From Hypsibius dujardini (lineage: Eukaryota > Tardigrada > Eutardigrada > Parachela > Hypsibiidae), in contig LRSR01009852.1 in the NCBI GenBank assembly GCA_001579985.1, forward strand, positions 1 to 62,844: DNA of 62,844 bases, given 5' to 3'. The translations under genes were made by a program, and so were the position numbers. Below are positions 1 through 12,700 of this stretch, piece by piece; position 1 is the stretch's first letter; each line of letters starts with the position of its first letter. The notes below the pieces were generated by a model. The model was not told the origin of the DNA. It saw only the letters and a program-made list of their open reading frames with translations, and ran no database searches.

Positions 1-27
1 GACAGACAGACAGACAGACAGATAGAC

Positions 28-72
<45 letters not shown>

Positions 73-118
73 GTGAGACAGGGAGACAGACAGATAGATA
101 GACAGACAAACTAACAAG
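1..118. repeat. (GACA)n microsatellite at window edge
   Basis: A nearly pure GACA tetranucleotide tract with occasional GATA units. It is the first of more than twenty GACA/CTGT tracts in the window and carries no coding signal. Confidence 0.95.
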
Positions 119-241
119 CCTGGCAGGCAAGCAGACAGACAAGTGACTTCCGAGAGACTTCCGAGATGTTGCAACCCTTTGTGTACCCGTTGTTGGGTGT
201 GCTCTTCTGTTCTACGGCAATTGACTTAAATATCTTTTCAG

Positions 242-1178
242 GAAAGTATTTCAGCCGCGTCCATGGCTGACTGAGGAGGGCTCTCTCTGTCCAAAAGTGT
301 TCGTGAAATACATCAGATGGGTATCTGCATATATCTGCGAAAAGCGAAAAATGACCCTTCGTGATTTTCTGCGCGAACTGGAACCTTTTTGCTTGGCTCG
401 GAATGGTCTTGAAATGATTGCGGTTAGTAACTGGATCCATCAACGCCGTAGTCTGTCTGCATATCTATGTGCCTGCCTACTACAAGTATGTGTGCTAGTT
501 TCTGTATGTGTGTCTGCCTGCATGCTGGGCTGGTTGTTTGCCTGTCTCTCTGTCTGTCTGTCTCTCTGTTTAAATTCTCTGCCTATGTGTATGTCCTTTT
601 CATAGATTTTGTGCCATCTTGGACTGATTCGGAAGTTTCGATTACACCCCACCGAAGAATCGGGATTCCTCGACCTCACCGATGCCACCGAATGGATGGA
701 TGACGGCGACCTGGACCGGGTCCTCATCCGCTGCTCCGCCAGCGCATGGGACTACGCAATGGGACTGGCCTTCCTGGAGGAGGAGTTAGGCCTGGGAACT
801 GACAACGCCAAACCGAAAACTCTGATCCACGATATCATGTCCATTGAGGACGAGAAGAGCGACAACGTGGTCAGCGACGCCGACGCCGATGACGATGCGT
901 CTTCCCAGGTCAGCAATGTGGACGAGGTGGACGGTCACGTTCGGTACCCCAGTGAAGTGGGCGAGTTCGAGGTGGACGGGGAAGTGAGCAGGGTGAATGC
1001 CCAAGCTGTGATGGAGGAAGGGGAGGAAGATGGTGGAGAGACCAGCACTGAGAGCGAGGACGAAGACGGCGGCGCTGACGATGACGGAGTCACAATGGAT
1101 GAAGAGTTCATCGCCGATGTGTGGAACGACGAGGTTGACGGTTCCGACGAGGATGGGGAAAGTGACAACGGCGACTAA
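242..1178 (+). CDS. 3' end of a gene with winged-helix-like C-terminus, possibly TFIIIC large subunit (GTF3C1-like)
   Basis: Two exons can be joined in phase. Exon 242-422 follows a TTTTCAG acceptor and ends at a GTTAGT donor. Exon 606-1178 follows CATAG and ends at TAA. The joined piece reads RPWLTEEGSL, then a helical stretch, then LGLIRKFRL. From memory this resembles the C-terminal end of the TFIIIC B-block-binding subunit (RPW..DG.L and LGCIRK), a general factor for RNA polymerase III. The last 100 residues are an Asp/Glu-rich acidic tail, which I do not remember in that family. Upstream exons lie outside the window. The gene ends about 260 bp from the 3' end of the opposing trefoil gene. 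The exon structure is reasonably sure; the family name is tentative. Confidence 0.5.
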
Positions 1179-1440
1179 GGCATCTTTTCGGGAAGGGCGC
1201 CGACAGTCGGCACGTTTAGTCGTCCAATGATGGACAATTGGATTTTTTCTGTTTAAAGAGAGAGCCGTTCCATGACACATTTTTAGCGACGGTAGATCTT
1301 CTACTTTGCATTAACGGAGGTCTGAATTAAATAATCTCAGCTCTTCCTGTGGCGAATTTCATTATGAGGGAAGCTTCCTGGAATGGGCCATTCTGCAACC
1401 TTAATTTCCAGTCGGTGTTGATGGTTTCTCAGTCACTCAT

Positions 1441-2839
1441 TTACTGCGCCTGCAAGGTCACCCGGCGGTTATTAACATCGTATCCGATGGTGCCGCACAC
1501 CCGACCGGAATAGCAGTTGCCGTGCGCTCCGGTGGTCTGGCAGTCCACCAGCGTGTTGGGGTCGCTGCCGCGGGGACGCGTGGCTCCCTGCAGACCGGTG
1601 TAGCTGTAGCAGAGCGGCCGAGAGACATGGGTGTAGTCTCCGGAGCAGCCGCAACCGGCCTGCGACGACCAGCGGGCGTGATCGTTGGTGCAGGCAGACA
1701 CGCCTGGCAGCCACGGGAAGGGCGAGACTACGGAGATCCCTTTGGTGGTCGTGGTGGTCGGCTGGGAACAACAAATAAGTCTGACTGTTTTGAATGGAGA
1801 TGGAACACAGAAGTGCTGGAATGATAATAAACGGTCTGCCCGAATGCGGGACGGAAAGACAACATCTGACGTTGCCGCACGGAAAGGACGAACGATTTAA
1901 TGGGGAAGCCAGAAGGGCGGAATGACAGGTGGTCTGACGGATGTTTAGACGGATGCTTGGTCTGTCGGTCGGGAAGAACGACAATTCACGAAAGGTTGAC
2001 CACGGAACAACGGTCGGACATCCCGTCCAAGGGCTGCACTGTGTAGGCATGGAGCGGTCTGTTTGCCTCGAGCCTAGAGGCCGATGAACAGCCATCCGTC
2101 TGCCATCTTCCTGTCTGATCTACTGTCTGTCTTTCTGCTGTTACCTTTTTCAAGCGAAAAATAATTTCACTTACAGTCGTCGTGGTTCGTGTCGTAGTGG
2201 TCGGGGTCATGGTCGACGTGGTGATAGCAGGAGTTGTAGTCGTCGGAGTCGTCGTTGACGTGGTGGTCGACGGAGTCGTGGTCGGAGTCGTCGTCGAGGT
2301 GGTCGAAGTCGTTGACGGGGTGCTTACAGGCTTCGCCAAAACGTTCGCACACGTGTCTCCGGGCTGGACACGGTCTCCGTAGAAGCAGGCGTACCCACCG
2401 TCGAGTCCCTCCAAGAAACAGCATCTCAGTCGCTCGCACCTCCGTCGCGACTGATCGCCGCAGTCGACGGTGCATCCTCCGTCGGCGGCCTGGAGCACGT
2501 CCATACAGGTGGCCGAGGACGGTAGTTGTCCACGGCTGCTAACCCTGGTGGTAGTCGAAGTGGGGCTCGTCGGTAGGACGTTTGAGCATTTCGGGTCGAA
2601 TGCGATACGGTCGCTATAGTGACAGGTGAATCCGCCGTCGGGCAACCGTTGGAAGCAGCAGTCGAGTCGGTCACAGGTCGCCTCCGATTGATTGCCGCAA
2701 TTGACGGTGCATGCGCCGTTGTGAGCCTCAAAAACGACCTTACATACGACGGATGACGGACGGGCCCCGCCGTAGACGGCCGTCCGTGGATGCTCAGAAA
2801 AGCGACGAACAATAGAAAGAAAATCGTCGTCAGCCACAT
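1441..2839 (-). CDS. Secreted trefoil-like / Thr-rich linker protein
   Basis: The main exon (about 2839 down to 2175) encodes two copies of an eight-cysteine module containing a trefoil (P-domain) core: CG, six residues, C, four residues, CCF, then C plus an aromatic pair. These are followed by a mucin-like Thr/Ser/Pro linker. A GTAAGT donor at 2174 joins in phase to exon 1761-1441, which continues the Thr run and ends in a Cys-rich region I do not recognise. Trefoil modules occur in secreted mucosal proteins and some glycosidases, so an extracellular role is likely. Oddity: a good signal peptide (MWLTTIFFLLFVAFLSIHG) starts at 2839, but it is in a different frame from the first trefoil module and no intron clearly separates them. 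This may be a one-base assembly error, a frameshift in the gene, or a misplaced start. Confidence 0.6.
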
Positions 2840-4240
2840 TATATTCCTCCTAACGGAGGGGAGGGGGTACGGTTGGGAAAGGATCGCCAAGGCCAGATAG
2901 AGAACTCTTGCAAATATTAGGAAGGTCTCCGTCTCTTCGTCTCACCCGCCGTCTGTCCACCAGTTTCATCGTCCGTCACACCTCTACGTTCATTTCTTGG
3001 TCTCTTCTCCGACTTTTAGGATACCCGTCCAACTTCTCGTTTCCCATTTATCTGTTGCCCAGATCCTTGAACTTCGGGATCTCCTCACCCGTCTCTCCGT
3101 CTCCGTCCGTCGCCCTTCCCGCCCTCGATGTTGTCTTTCCGTCTCTCCACTCATTTTCTCTGTTCTTTATGAAGCCTGCCCTTCCGCCACTGTATACCAT
3201 CCATCCGTCCTACTGGAGCTTCATGCAAATCTCCCTCCGTTAGTCCCGTGGCTTCCACCAACCAAAGAACTTTCGTCCGTCTGGACCAACCCGTCCACCT
3301 GTCCGTCAAACCACCCCCACCGTCTCCTCTTTATTTTTCGTTCATCTTCCAACCGTCTATCCTACTCCCATTCATATGTTTCTCAAACCCTTAGACTTCA
3401 GTGTCATCTGACCCGTCTCTCCGCCTCCCGACAATCCGCCGTTCCTCTGTCCGTCAACCTTCGTCTGTCCGTCTTCCCCTCCCTTTCCTCGGTTGCCAAC
3501 CTAACCTGCGCCTCCTTTGCTGCACATCATCTATCCTTCCCGGTGGAACTTCACTCAAGCCTCCGTCTGTGGTTCCGTCCCTTCCACCGACCTACCAATC
3601 GTCGTCCGTCTCCACTGAACCGTCTGCTTTTCCACTATACCCCCTCACCCTCCGTCTCTTCATCGCCGCTGGTTCCTCTATATTCCAATGTTTCGTTAAC
3701 CAACCCTCCAGACAATGTCTCGCAAGTCCGTCCGTCCGCTCGCCCATCTGTTCGCCCGTCCGTCCGTCCGCCCGTTCGCCCGTCCGCTCGCCCATCCATT
3801 CGTCCGTCCGTTTGTCGTAATTCATGTTAAATGATCCCCTCCGTCCGTCTATCTCCCTTACCCATCCGTCTTAGTTCTCATTATACCCTCACCTCCGTTT
3901 CTTCCTTTCGCCATGCTCCTTTATATATTCCACTGCTTCATTAGCCTTCCAGACAGACAATGCCCCGCAAGCTTCCGTCACTTCGCCAGATGATGACCAT
4001 TCCAGACACGGTTCTCCGCCGCCCAATCCGTCGCACCGTCTCTTCACGAGGGCTTCCGGCTTTCGTCATCGTCACCCGACAGAAGGCGCTTAACATTTAC
4101 ACAGTTACGTTATCGGGAATAACGATCCACGTGCCCAGTGCTTCCCAGCTGAAATTGCACATTGTATTGGAGATGCAGTTAAAAAGCCGACGGCTTGCGC
4201 CTCGCTCAGCGCACTGACCCCATTCCGTATCGAATTTTAT
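2840..4240. other. Intergenic, CCGTC-rich low-complexity sequence
   Basis: Pyrimidine-rich sequence dominated by CCGTC words, densest at 3715-3815 where CCGTC/CCGCC words are almost tandem. Long open frames here are by-products of the bias (Ser/Pro/Arg only) and I call no gene. Confidence 0.7.
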
Positions 4241-4519
4241 CGCCCCGTGTGCGCACCACTACGGCGCGTCGATAATCAAAGCTTCTTTTAAATGCTTTTA
4301 AAATGTAGCCACCGTACAATTGATAACACCTTTGTGGGACGAGCTTGCTGTTCAAAAGACCAAAATATTCCCTCGGTCTAAGAATGCCGATAAATATATA
4401 ATAAAATTGTATTTGATGTAGTGTTGCTTAAAGATATTTAAGCGACATAAAAAATGGCTCAAAAGAGGATGTTCATTCTAAATAAAATATCTATTTATAT
4501 TATTTACAGTCAAAAAATA

Positions 4520-4690
4520 GAATTTAAATTAATTTGATATTTTATTTAATTAAAATGTATTACTTGATATTTATTTAAATTTAAATGTATCATTTGATAT
4601 TTTAACGAAATTAAAATTTACTGTTTGATATCTTATTTAAAATTTGAATTTATTTTGATATTTTATTTAAATTCAGATATCGTCTTTAAA
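4520..4690. repeat. AT-rich tandem repeat, about 40-bp unit
   Basis: Four diverged units, each carrying TTTGATATTTTATTTAAATT or a variant. It lies inside a broadly AT-rich gene-free stretch (4300-5640). Confidence 0.6.
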
Positions 4691-4957
4691 TAACACTAAT
4701 TTCAAGTTCCAATTAAATATGTTAAAACCACGCCCTCTTTGCTGCATTTTATTTGTATTTTTTATTTTCGTCGGATGATACCGAGAGGGGGGAGGGGGAA
4801 CCGGTTTTTTCTTGTAGAACTCACAAATGTGAAAATGTGAATCTACTCCGCTCTGAGTCTCTTCCTCTCGCTCGCTCGTGAAGAGAGTGTGCCACCGCGG
4901 CGTCGGCGATGGGAGTTCACTGTCCTGTGAATCATAGATTCAGTCTCTCGCTGTAGA

Positions 4958-5082
4958 TACACACGTGGCAAAAACGTTTCACTAATCGAATCAAGCACTT
5001 CAACTCGACGGGTGTCTACAACAGGCATGCATCGAGTGTAATGCCTTAATTCGGTTAGCGCAAGATTTTTGCCACGTGTGTA
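4958..5082. repeat. Inverted repeat with 17-bp perfect arms containing CACGTG
   Basis: TACACACGTGGCAAAAA at 4958-4974 is the exact reverse complement of 5066-5082. The arms are about 91 bp apart. This may be a small foldback element or paired E-box-like sites; nothing else supports either reading. Confidence 0.6.
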
Positions 5083-6640
5083 GTGGCGGGTTTCGGTGGC
5101 ACTGTTACCGCTACCGCTATGTATCGAATCAAACCAATTGAAACCTCAAAATACCCCTTAATTAAAATAAACAAATTAATTATCGAGCTTCATAAAAAGA
5201 GAAGATTTCAAACTCGGAAGAGTTCTAATTAATAAAAATATTATAGACAAGAACAAAATTGACAGTGCAAAAAGTGAGCAAATAAATATCCGGCGAGTCG
5301 CTTTAAAATTCCCCACTAAAAACTTCTCACGACTGAATTGATAATATAATTATTAAAAACACACAGGGCTTCGGTGTTAATTATAAAAATATGCATCACT
5401 CTGTGTTTCGATGCAGACCAGCGCGGAAACAAATTTATTAGATTATTACTCAGAAAACAATCAAATCAATCAATCAATCGTCCTATTATCGCCAGTAAAT
5501 CTAAGCGGTCTTTCAACAAACTCCCATTTTTTAATGGCTTTTAAACCGAAGTTAAAAAATAGATTAAAATTTATTTTTTCGCATTTTTTAACGAATTTTG
5601 TGTTTGCGAGAGAAAAAAATTGAGAAAATTTGCCTAGTCTAGCTCGCGATTTTAATGTTTTTTATCTGCCCGCACGATGAGCGTGTTCTGAATCGCATCA
5701 GCAAGTATCCTGCTAAAACTTGGTTCCTTTCAACATCTGCACCACGCAGTTACGTGATTGGCTGTAACCGCTTGCCACCAGTCACCGCCACCAGCGTCAC
5801 CGTACAAATACACACACTGCAGTGCGCTGAGCAAAAACATCAGCCAGCGGACGACGAGCGAGCGAGCTTGAGGTTAACGAGAACGCGTCCGCGAAACTTT
5901 GCTGCTGTTGCTGCCGTGCGCTCGTCTTTTAACCTTTTCCCTTGAATCTCTCGCGCACGTAGGCCCGTCTGATTTCCCATCCCAGCCCCGATCTACCCTG
6001 GACTGTATGACGTCGGATTCCCATGCAAATCCCCACCTGAAACCGCAGTTCCCTCGATTATTCTCCCCTGCCACCAGCTGTAGAAAATTTCCCCCCAGCT
6101 GAAAAATCTAGGTCAACTTTACGAAATTCCCCTGCCGTGAATCCTCCACCGATTTCGCTACCGCAAACGAAATCCGACAGCCCATTCATCAGGTATGTCA
6201 ATTTGATTTTCCGTTTGGGTGAGCAGTTCAGGATGGAGAAGTTTCGGAGCAGAAAACGGGACGGTGCGTTTGTTGTGAGTTTGGCTCCGCCTCTTGCGCC
6301 CCATGCGCCCTTGTAGGTTGCCTCCCCCCCCCCCGTGAAAAATGCCCCACGGCCATTGCAACGGATCGTCCACGCATGCGCTGTTTTTTGAGCCGGACGC
6401 GGCGAGAGGTGATGTGATGTGTGTGTGCGAATCGTCTGTATGTGTGACTTGTGTGGTGTGGAGGGAGATTTTTTTGTGTGTGCTGATATGGGTCAGTGCG
6501 TTTCCGGCCAGTTTGTCTCGAGGACACCCCTGGTGGAGGGGGTTAGAGGCGTGGTTTGCCCCGGAGGTCCGCGTGATTTTTCTTCGGAATCTGTGAAAAA
6601 TTTGCGCTTCCACCGTCTAGATTTCCGTAATATTTGAGTC
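5083..6640. other. Gene-free stretch
   Basis: AT-rich until about 5640, then mixed composition. I found no supportable exon, RNA gene or element. Open frames here lack the composition and splice signals seen in the real genes. Confidence 0.5.
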
Positions 6641-6649
6641 ATCAAATAG

Positions 6650-7040
6650 TGTGCAGGCACCTTTAGGCGCTTTCCCTGTTGTTCTGCGTGCAATGCCATG
6701 CATTCTGTTAGAGGAGATCGCCTAATGTGGACATCACTTGCCCACGTTCCGCAGCCGCTTTTTTTCACTCTCGCAGATTTGACTTTTGATTGTTTTTTGC
6801 TTACAACCAATATTACTTGTTTACATTTTAAATAGCTTTTACAATTGTTCGTTTTTATTTTATCTTCAAATTGCGTGTGGTAATATTTAGGCACTTTCCC
6901 TATCGTGACGCATAGTATTGTAATGGGCTTGGCTAGAGGAGACCGCTGAATGCGGACACCATTTACACCATTTCCCTGTTTTCTGCGCCGCTCTTTTCGC
7001 GCGGTCATCTCGCACGATTTTAATTTTTTATTTTTCCCTA
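6650..7040. repeat. Diverged direct duplication of about 150 bp
   Basis: 6650-6800 and 6878-7035 share an ordered series of blocks (TTTAGGCNCTTTCCCT, TAGAGGAGA, TGCGCCGCT/TTCCGCAGCCGCT) separated by similar spacers. It looks like an old tandem duplication of unknown content. Confidence 0.5.
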
Positions 7041-7325
7041 CTACGTTGTAGGCATGAGCGTGACCTTGAATGGCCAAGTGGTGTTGAATCTCTTCTGTGA
7101 TGATGATGTCTCTGACTGTGAGCGTCGTCCGCCACTTGAGCTGACGTTGCAGAGCCTTTCAGGTAGCTGAAATTTTGAGAGCCTCAGTCAGGCTGTGGTC
7201 GTGACTTGGGTTCTGGAAATATTTGTTCAGCAATTTAGAGAGAGAGAGAGAGGGGGAGAGAGAGGGGGAGAGAGCCTCGCGCTTGAAAAGAGTGCTTACG
7301 CCCTGCACCGGAATGTTCGGCTACT

Positions 7326-7452
7326 TACTGTCGCGACCAAATTGGTGCTTCGTTTTAGACCCACCCGTATATTATGACTGCACACACCGTGCTTCACTGC
7401 AGTCATAATATACGGTGGATCTAAAACGCAGCACCAAATGATCGTGGCAGTA
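7326..7452. repeat. Long imperfect hairpin (foldback, about 55-bp arms)
   Basis: Arms 7326-7382 and 7398-7452 are near-complementary, with the innermost 18 bases (GTATATTATGACTGCA and neighbours) almost perfect and a 15-base loop. Its size and shape fit either a tiny foldback MITE or a miRNA-like precursor. No target-site duplication is obvious. Confidence 0.75.
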
Positions 7453-7614
7453 CAGTACTTCGCGTCGTGGCGTGGTCGCTTTTATTACTGGTTAACCTAC
7501 TTTTCATAACTTTATCGGTAATGAATTTTATTGGGTTTTATGTATAAGGCATTTTTATTATGTGATGATTCAATCGAATTGTGAACAAATGTTCTATCAT
7601 GCAATCAATTCGAT

Positions 7615-7740
7615 GGAGTAAATCAATCAATTGATCAATCAATCAATCAATCAACTGAGTGTCAATCAATTGATCAATCAATCAATCGAGTATCAATCAA
7701 TCGACAGAGTGTCAATCAATTGATCAATCGACTGAGTGTC
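7615..7740. repeat. (AATC)n / TTGATCAATC repeat
   Basis: Degenerate AATC tetranucleotide array punctuated by TTGATCAATC and GAGTGTC words. Confidence 0.8.
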
Positions 7741-8970
7741 TACCCTTGTGGAAGTTATACCCGGTTATCGCAGCTTTTCGTGAAGCGAATAAAGTTTTTA
7801 TATATTTATATTCGTCCTTGAAAATTCAAATTTTTTTCTTGATCCCAAATTTATTATTAAATAAATGTTTGATTAAATAAATGTATGGTTATTTAAGTAA
7901 CATTTTTTTAGAAAAATTTATATTTATTTATTTATTATTATTATTATAATGAAAATTCGAATTATTGTGTTAGTCGAGTGTGTGGACTTGTCCGCTATTA
8001 ATTTTTTTTTGAAATTTTCTTTTTACGTGTTCAAAATTCATTTAGCAATTCACCGTGATTGTATAAGATTTCATTTTGCATTTGAGAAATATTAAAAATA
8101 GCAACGTTGTCACCGGAAAGAAATCGCTCGATACGCTGATGTGATCAATCAATCAACCAATCTGTCTAAGCGATGCTTGATCAATCAATCAACCAATCTG
8201 TCTAAGCGACGCTTGATCAATCAATCAACCGATCTGTCTAAGCGACGCTTGATCAACCGATCTGTCTAAGCGATGCTTAATTGATCAATCAATCAATCTG
8301 TGTAAGCGATGCTTGATTAATTCCCACGATGTCTGCGGTTGATTTCGTTCTCGTGCGATTACGTTTTGCTCTTTACTGACAAATTCGTTGGTCTTTGCTC
8401 TCGTCAGCTGTAGTGTTGTTTAGTCAAATTTAAATAGCTATTTAAAATACTCCAAACGAGGACTGTTATTTTAAATCATGTAATTTTTGAATGTGTTTCG
8501 GTATTTCAAATGCAATTTTGAATTAAAATCACTGGTTTCACGGTTTAAAATCTAAATCAAATCCAAAATTAACACCTGACCGGGCGTCTAATTTTCAGTA
8601 AAATTTTACTAAATTTATTTTATTTTAAATTAAATCAATTTAATTTAACAATTTAATTTAATTGTTGATTTTTAATTTAATTGAAAATTGAGAATTCTGA
8701 ATAAAGCAACACTAAAGCGTGTGTTCAATTTTCCAGACATTTTCCATAATGTTTCACAACATTGACTTTTTAAAGTATTTTTTTATGTGCACGTTTTTAC
8801 ACGCCTGGGAGTTAGGTCCAAAATTATTACTGCTGGTTTTTGTGCGCCATAGCAAAATTTGACGTGTATAGTTCAGCGGGTCGATCGTTGCCTGTCTGTC
8901 TGTGTCTGCCTGCCTGTGTCGGTCGGTCGGCAAGCCTATTTATAATTTAAAAAGTGGAAATAGGTCAGGC
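7741..8970. other. Gene-free AT-rich stretch
   Basis: Apart from the 36-bp minisatellite at 8142-8318 I see only AT-rich sequence and a short CTGT patch near 8890. No exon is supported. Confidence 0.5.
8142..8318. repeat. 36-bp minisatellite, about 5 units
   Basis: Units begin GATCAATCAATC and contain CTGTCTAAGCGA then GCTT. The fourth unit is shortened. Units differ by single changes, so the array is fairly young. Confidence 0.85.
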
Positions 8971-8972
8971 AC

Positions 8973-9361
8973 AGTATTTAAGCTGTTTTGAGTTGTCCAT
9001 GTGTGAAGTAGGAGGAACGACGGGAGAGAGGAGTCTTCACCACACCACACAGACTGACTGTGACTGACGGATGGATCCGACATATACACGGGACCTCACT
9101 GGCCGGATCGATCAAGTCAACGTCCCGTCAGCAGCATCTCTTTATCGTCGGTCGCTAAGGCCGGGCAAAAAAATAATCAATAAGGAGGCTCGTTCAATGC
9201 CTGTACGTTACAACTGTGTGTACTGGGGAGAACCACTGGGAGAACCGTATGCCCAGGGTTGCTGCCAGCATCATTGGAGGACGATGCGCATCCAGCCCCT
9301 ACCCGCAGCACATAACGTGGCCTACTTTGTTTGTGCTTCCTCTCTGATTTTCGCAGAATAA
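8973..9361 (+). CDS. Weak candidate: small intronless gene (96 codons)
   Basis: A TATTTAA box-like word at 8976, an ATG at 9071, 96 open codons and an AATAAA overlapping the stop near 9358 line up in the right order. The predicted protein has no signal peptide, membrane helix or domain I recognise. It could equally be untranslated exon sequence or chance. Confidence 0.2.
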
Positions 9362-9502
9362 AAACACAGCTTCGGAGCGAGGAAATGCTTTTCGAAGAGC
9401 ACTTTTGTGCAGACAGGACAGGGCGTAGTCCTTGATCCAGACTTGCGCATATCCGACTGCTTCGCCGGAATCGGGCCCGACAGCTAGAAGCATTAATACC
9501 GA

Positions 9503-9740
9503 GAAGCCTGTCTGTCTTGTCTGCCTGTCTGTCTTGTCTGCCTGCCTGTCTGTCTGTCTGTCTGTCTTGTCTGCCTGTCTGTCTTGTCTGCCTGTCTGTC
9601 TTGTCTGCCTGTCTGTCTTGTCTGCCTGTCTGCCTGTCTGCCTGTCTGTCTGTCAGTCTTGTCTGTCTGTCTGTCTGTCTCTCAGTCTTGTCTGTCTGTC
9701 TGTCTGTTTGCCTGTCTGTTTGCCTGTCTTGTCAGGTGTC
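9503..9740. repeat. CTGT/CTGCC microsatellite
   Basis: A CTGTCTGT tract with regularly inserted TTGTCTGCC words, giving a higher-order period of 16-20 bp. Confidence 0.9.
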
Positions 9741-12700
9741 CTCTCGTTTCTGTCAGCCTGACAATGGCAATTACGTGCATAACTGGAACCGTGACCAGGA
9801 ACGGTGTGGTGGTAGTGACGCCTCGGGACCCAGCGCCGCCATCCATTCTGTACCACAGGAACATACGTTATCATCCCGTGTAACCACACACATCGACACA
9901 CTCCACGTAAACTTGAATGGCGGGTCTTTGACCTATTTACAAATTAGTCTGGGAATTCAACCCTCCGCCCTCACCCGACGACGACGATAATGCGATGTAA
10001 CCAGTTCCTGCCGCCGGACGAATCCTCGACACTGGTACCCCACACTGCTCCTATCCTCGGGAAATGAATGGCGGGCGACCCAATCTAATCGATACACCTC
10101 TTCGGCAGAGCTCCTTATCGATTCCAACAGGAGAGTGAGAAAGAGAGAGAGAGACTCACGGGACACTACACCTCAATCTTCATGTCCCTAACGTTAATTA
10201 GCGCGTAAGTACTATATTCGTAGCCTCTAGTATAGGTATCTGTCTGTCTGTTGACTGTCTATTTGTCTATCAGTCAGTCTCCCTGTCTCTACCGACCTAA
10301 TATCTGTCTGTCTGTCTGATCCCGTCTGTGTGTCTGTCTGCGTCTGTCTTTCTTGCTGCTTGCATGTCTGTTTGTCTGTCTGATTTCTGATCGCTTGTCT
10401 GTCTTTCTACTTGTCTGTCCGTTTGTCTGTCTGTTTGCCTACCTGTCTACCTGCAGTACATACGCGTCTGTAGGTGCTATACTTGGAAGTGGTGTTATTA
10501 TGATTAGCCTTATCGTAACTCCTCATGTGTTTTTACCCATCATTACAGGTCACGATGATAACCCACAATTTGCTCGCGCATGCCGGAGATACGTCCGCCG
10601 GATGAGCATCATCTACCTATGATGGAGGCGCGCCATCCTTACTTGCGGTAGCAACAACAGCAGCTGTTATCAGTGGCGAGCGAGAAACTGAAATCGCACC
10701 ACGAGGTGACGATGACGAGGAACACGAATGAAGGCGACAATTTGGGTGCAACGAACTGAAAGGAAAGCAATCCAGTACAGCAGAAATTCTCCCATGCTCA
10801 GTGGTTGCGGATGCGTCGCAAGTAATGGGTGGAAGCTGTGAACGCCGGAATTGCACGGATCTCATGTGAATACTTGGCAATACTTTGTTTATCGGTGACT
10901 CGGACTCGGATTGAGATTGGGGAATTCCACACACGGCTCTTTTTGTGGTCATCCTCAGCGACGTCGGAACAGCGCTCGCTCGTTTAGACCTCCCTTTGCC
11001 GGTGTGTGGGTGACCGCGTATCGAGCACTGCGTCCTGCCTACAAAATGGCCGTTCTGTCTGTCGGTCTGCCGTTCTGTCTGTTTGTTTGTTTGTCGTTCC
11101 GTCTGCCTGTCTGTTTATGCCGGCCTGGCTGCCGCTCGGTCAGTCTGTCTGCCTGTTTGTCACTGGACAGCGACCAGTGAACGCCGTTGATCAGTCTGAC
11201 TACTCCAGTGCGTTGATTATTTCAATGATTAGCTGATTGTTGCGTAGTGTTCCAACATTTTTTGGCGGTAAAACGTTTTTCTTTTGGGTGAACGCTTGAT
11301 TGTCTGATCAATTAAGATAAGAGTGTCGCAGTGCGGTTTGGTTGATTGATGAATTGACGGTAAGTCAGTTTGTCGGGTTTTTGTTTCATATGTTTGATTG
11401 ATTGAACGATACCTTAAAGTCCCGTGTCCATCCTTTCTGATTAAGTGACTGATAATGATAAGTACTTGTTGATCGCTTTCTTGTCGGTCAACGTGGTCAG
11501 TGCGCTGACAGATTGGCTTGATTCGGGTATCATCAAACCGTATTTTGTCCTGTTATTCCAGGCGGACATGGGAACTCCTTCCAGTGAGATTGTCTGTCCG
11601 TCTCTGCCTGCCTGCCTGCTTGCCTGCCTGCCTGTCTCTCTGTTTGAATGTCTGTCTGGCTGGCTGGCTGGCTGTCTGTTTGTCTCTGCCTGCCTGCCTG
11701 TCTGTCTCTCTGTCTGAATGTCTGTCTGTCTGTTTGTTTGTCTGTCTGTCTGTCTGTTTGTTGACGATCATCTTCACCCACGACGCCGACTCATCTCATC
11801 CCAGAGCGACACCTCATCCAGTGCGGCGCCATTTTTCGCGAAATGATAGACAATACCGCGATAAGACAGACGCGCAGCAAGGCGTAGTCCGGCTGGGGTG
11901 TCGCTGAGCAAACAAGCATGTTGATGTTGTTGCCGCCGCACTCCTAGCTCCCTCGCGCTCTCTCTTGTCCTCTCACTGACTGAAAACAACATCTTTCGCG
12001 GAAGGACTTACCTTGGACTTGATTGTCAAGTGGCAGTACGCAGCCGGCAGTCATCATCACCATCATCACAGCAGCAGCAGCAAGAGCACTCCGCGGTTGT
12101 GTCCGTTGCGCAACGGACTTTCAAGGCAACGAGCTCAGCGCCAAGCTGTGTACTGTGTAATTACATATTCCCGGCATACAACATCACACCGCGTCGACCC
12201 AGCGGTGGAAAAGCCGCAGCACACATTTCCGAAATGTGTCTGTCTGTTTTTCTATCAGTGATGACGACCGACTATCTCGGAGTGTCGGTGGAAGACATTC
12301 CGTGTGTGTATTTTCTGTGCGTTTGCGCCCGTGTCCTGCTGCGACTGTGAAGTATTGCTTACTTAATTGTCTGTTGGCGCGATTTTCTTTTGGAATTGGG
12401 CTGTGTGTGTGTGTCTGTGTGAAGTTGAGAAAACCGCTGCGCGATGCGGTATTTCGGTTTCTTGCTGAAGAGCGGAGTAGTGGAACACGTGTCTTGTGGT
12501 TTCGGTGGCGCGTCCGTTTCGTGCGGTTTACCCGGTAGGCCGGTAAGAAGAAAGCGAGTGGTCGATTGGGTTTGATCGTGCCGTGGCATGCCTCGTCAGT
12601 CGGTTTGGTTCGGTGTGAGCGCCATCTGGAGGGGAGATGGGCGAGGCGCCCACATTTCGCGCTGTTTCTTATTCTCTGTTCGAGTCTGTCTGTCCATCTT

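Noticed and set aside
2167-2542. Plus-strand Val-rich and other frames opposite the trefoil gene
   Set aside because: They are shadows of the Thr-rich linker on the coding strand.
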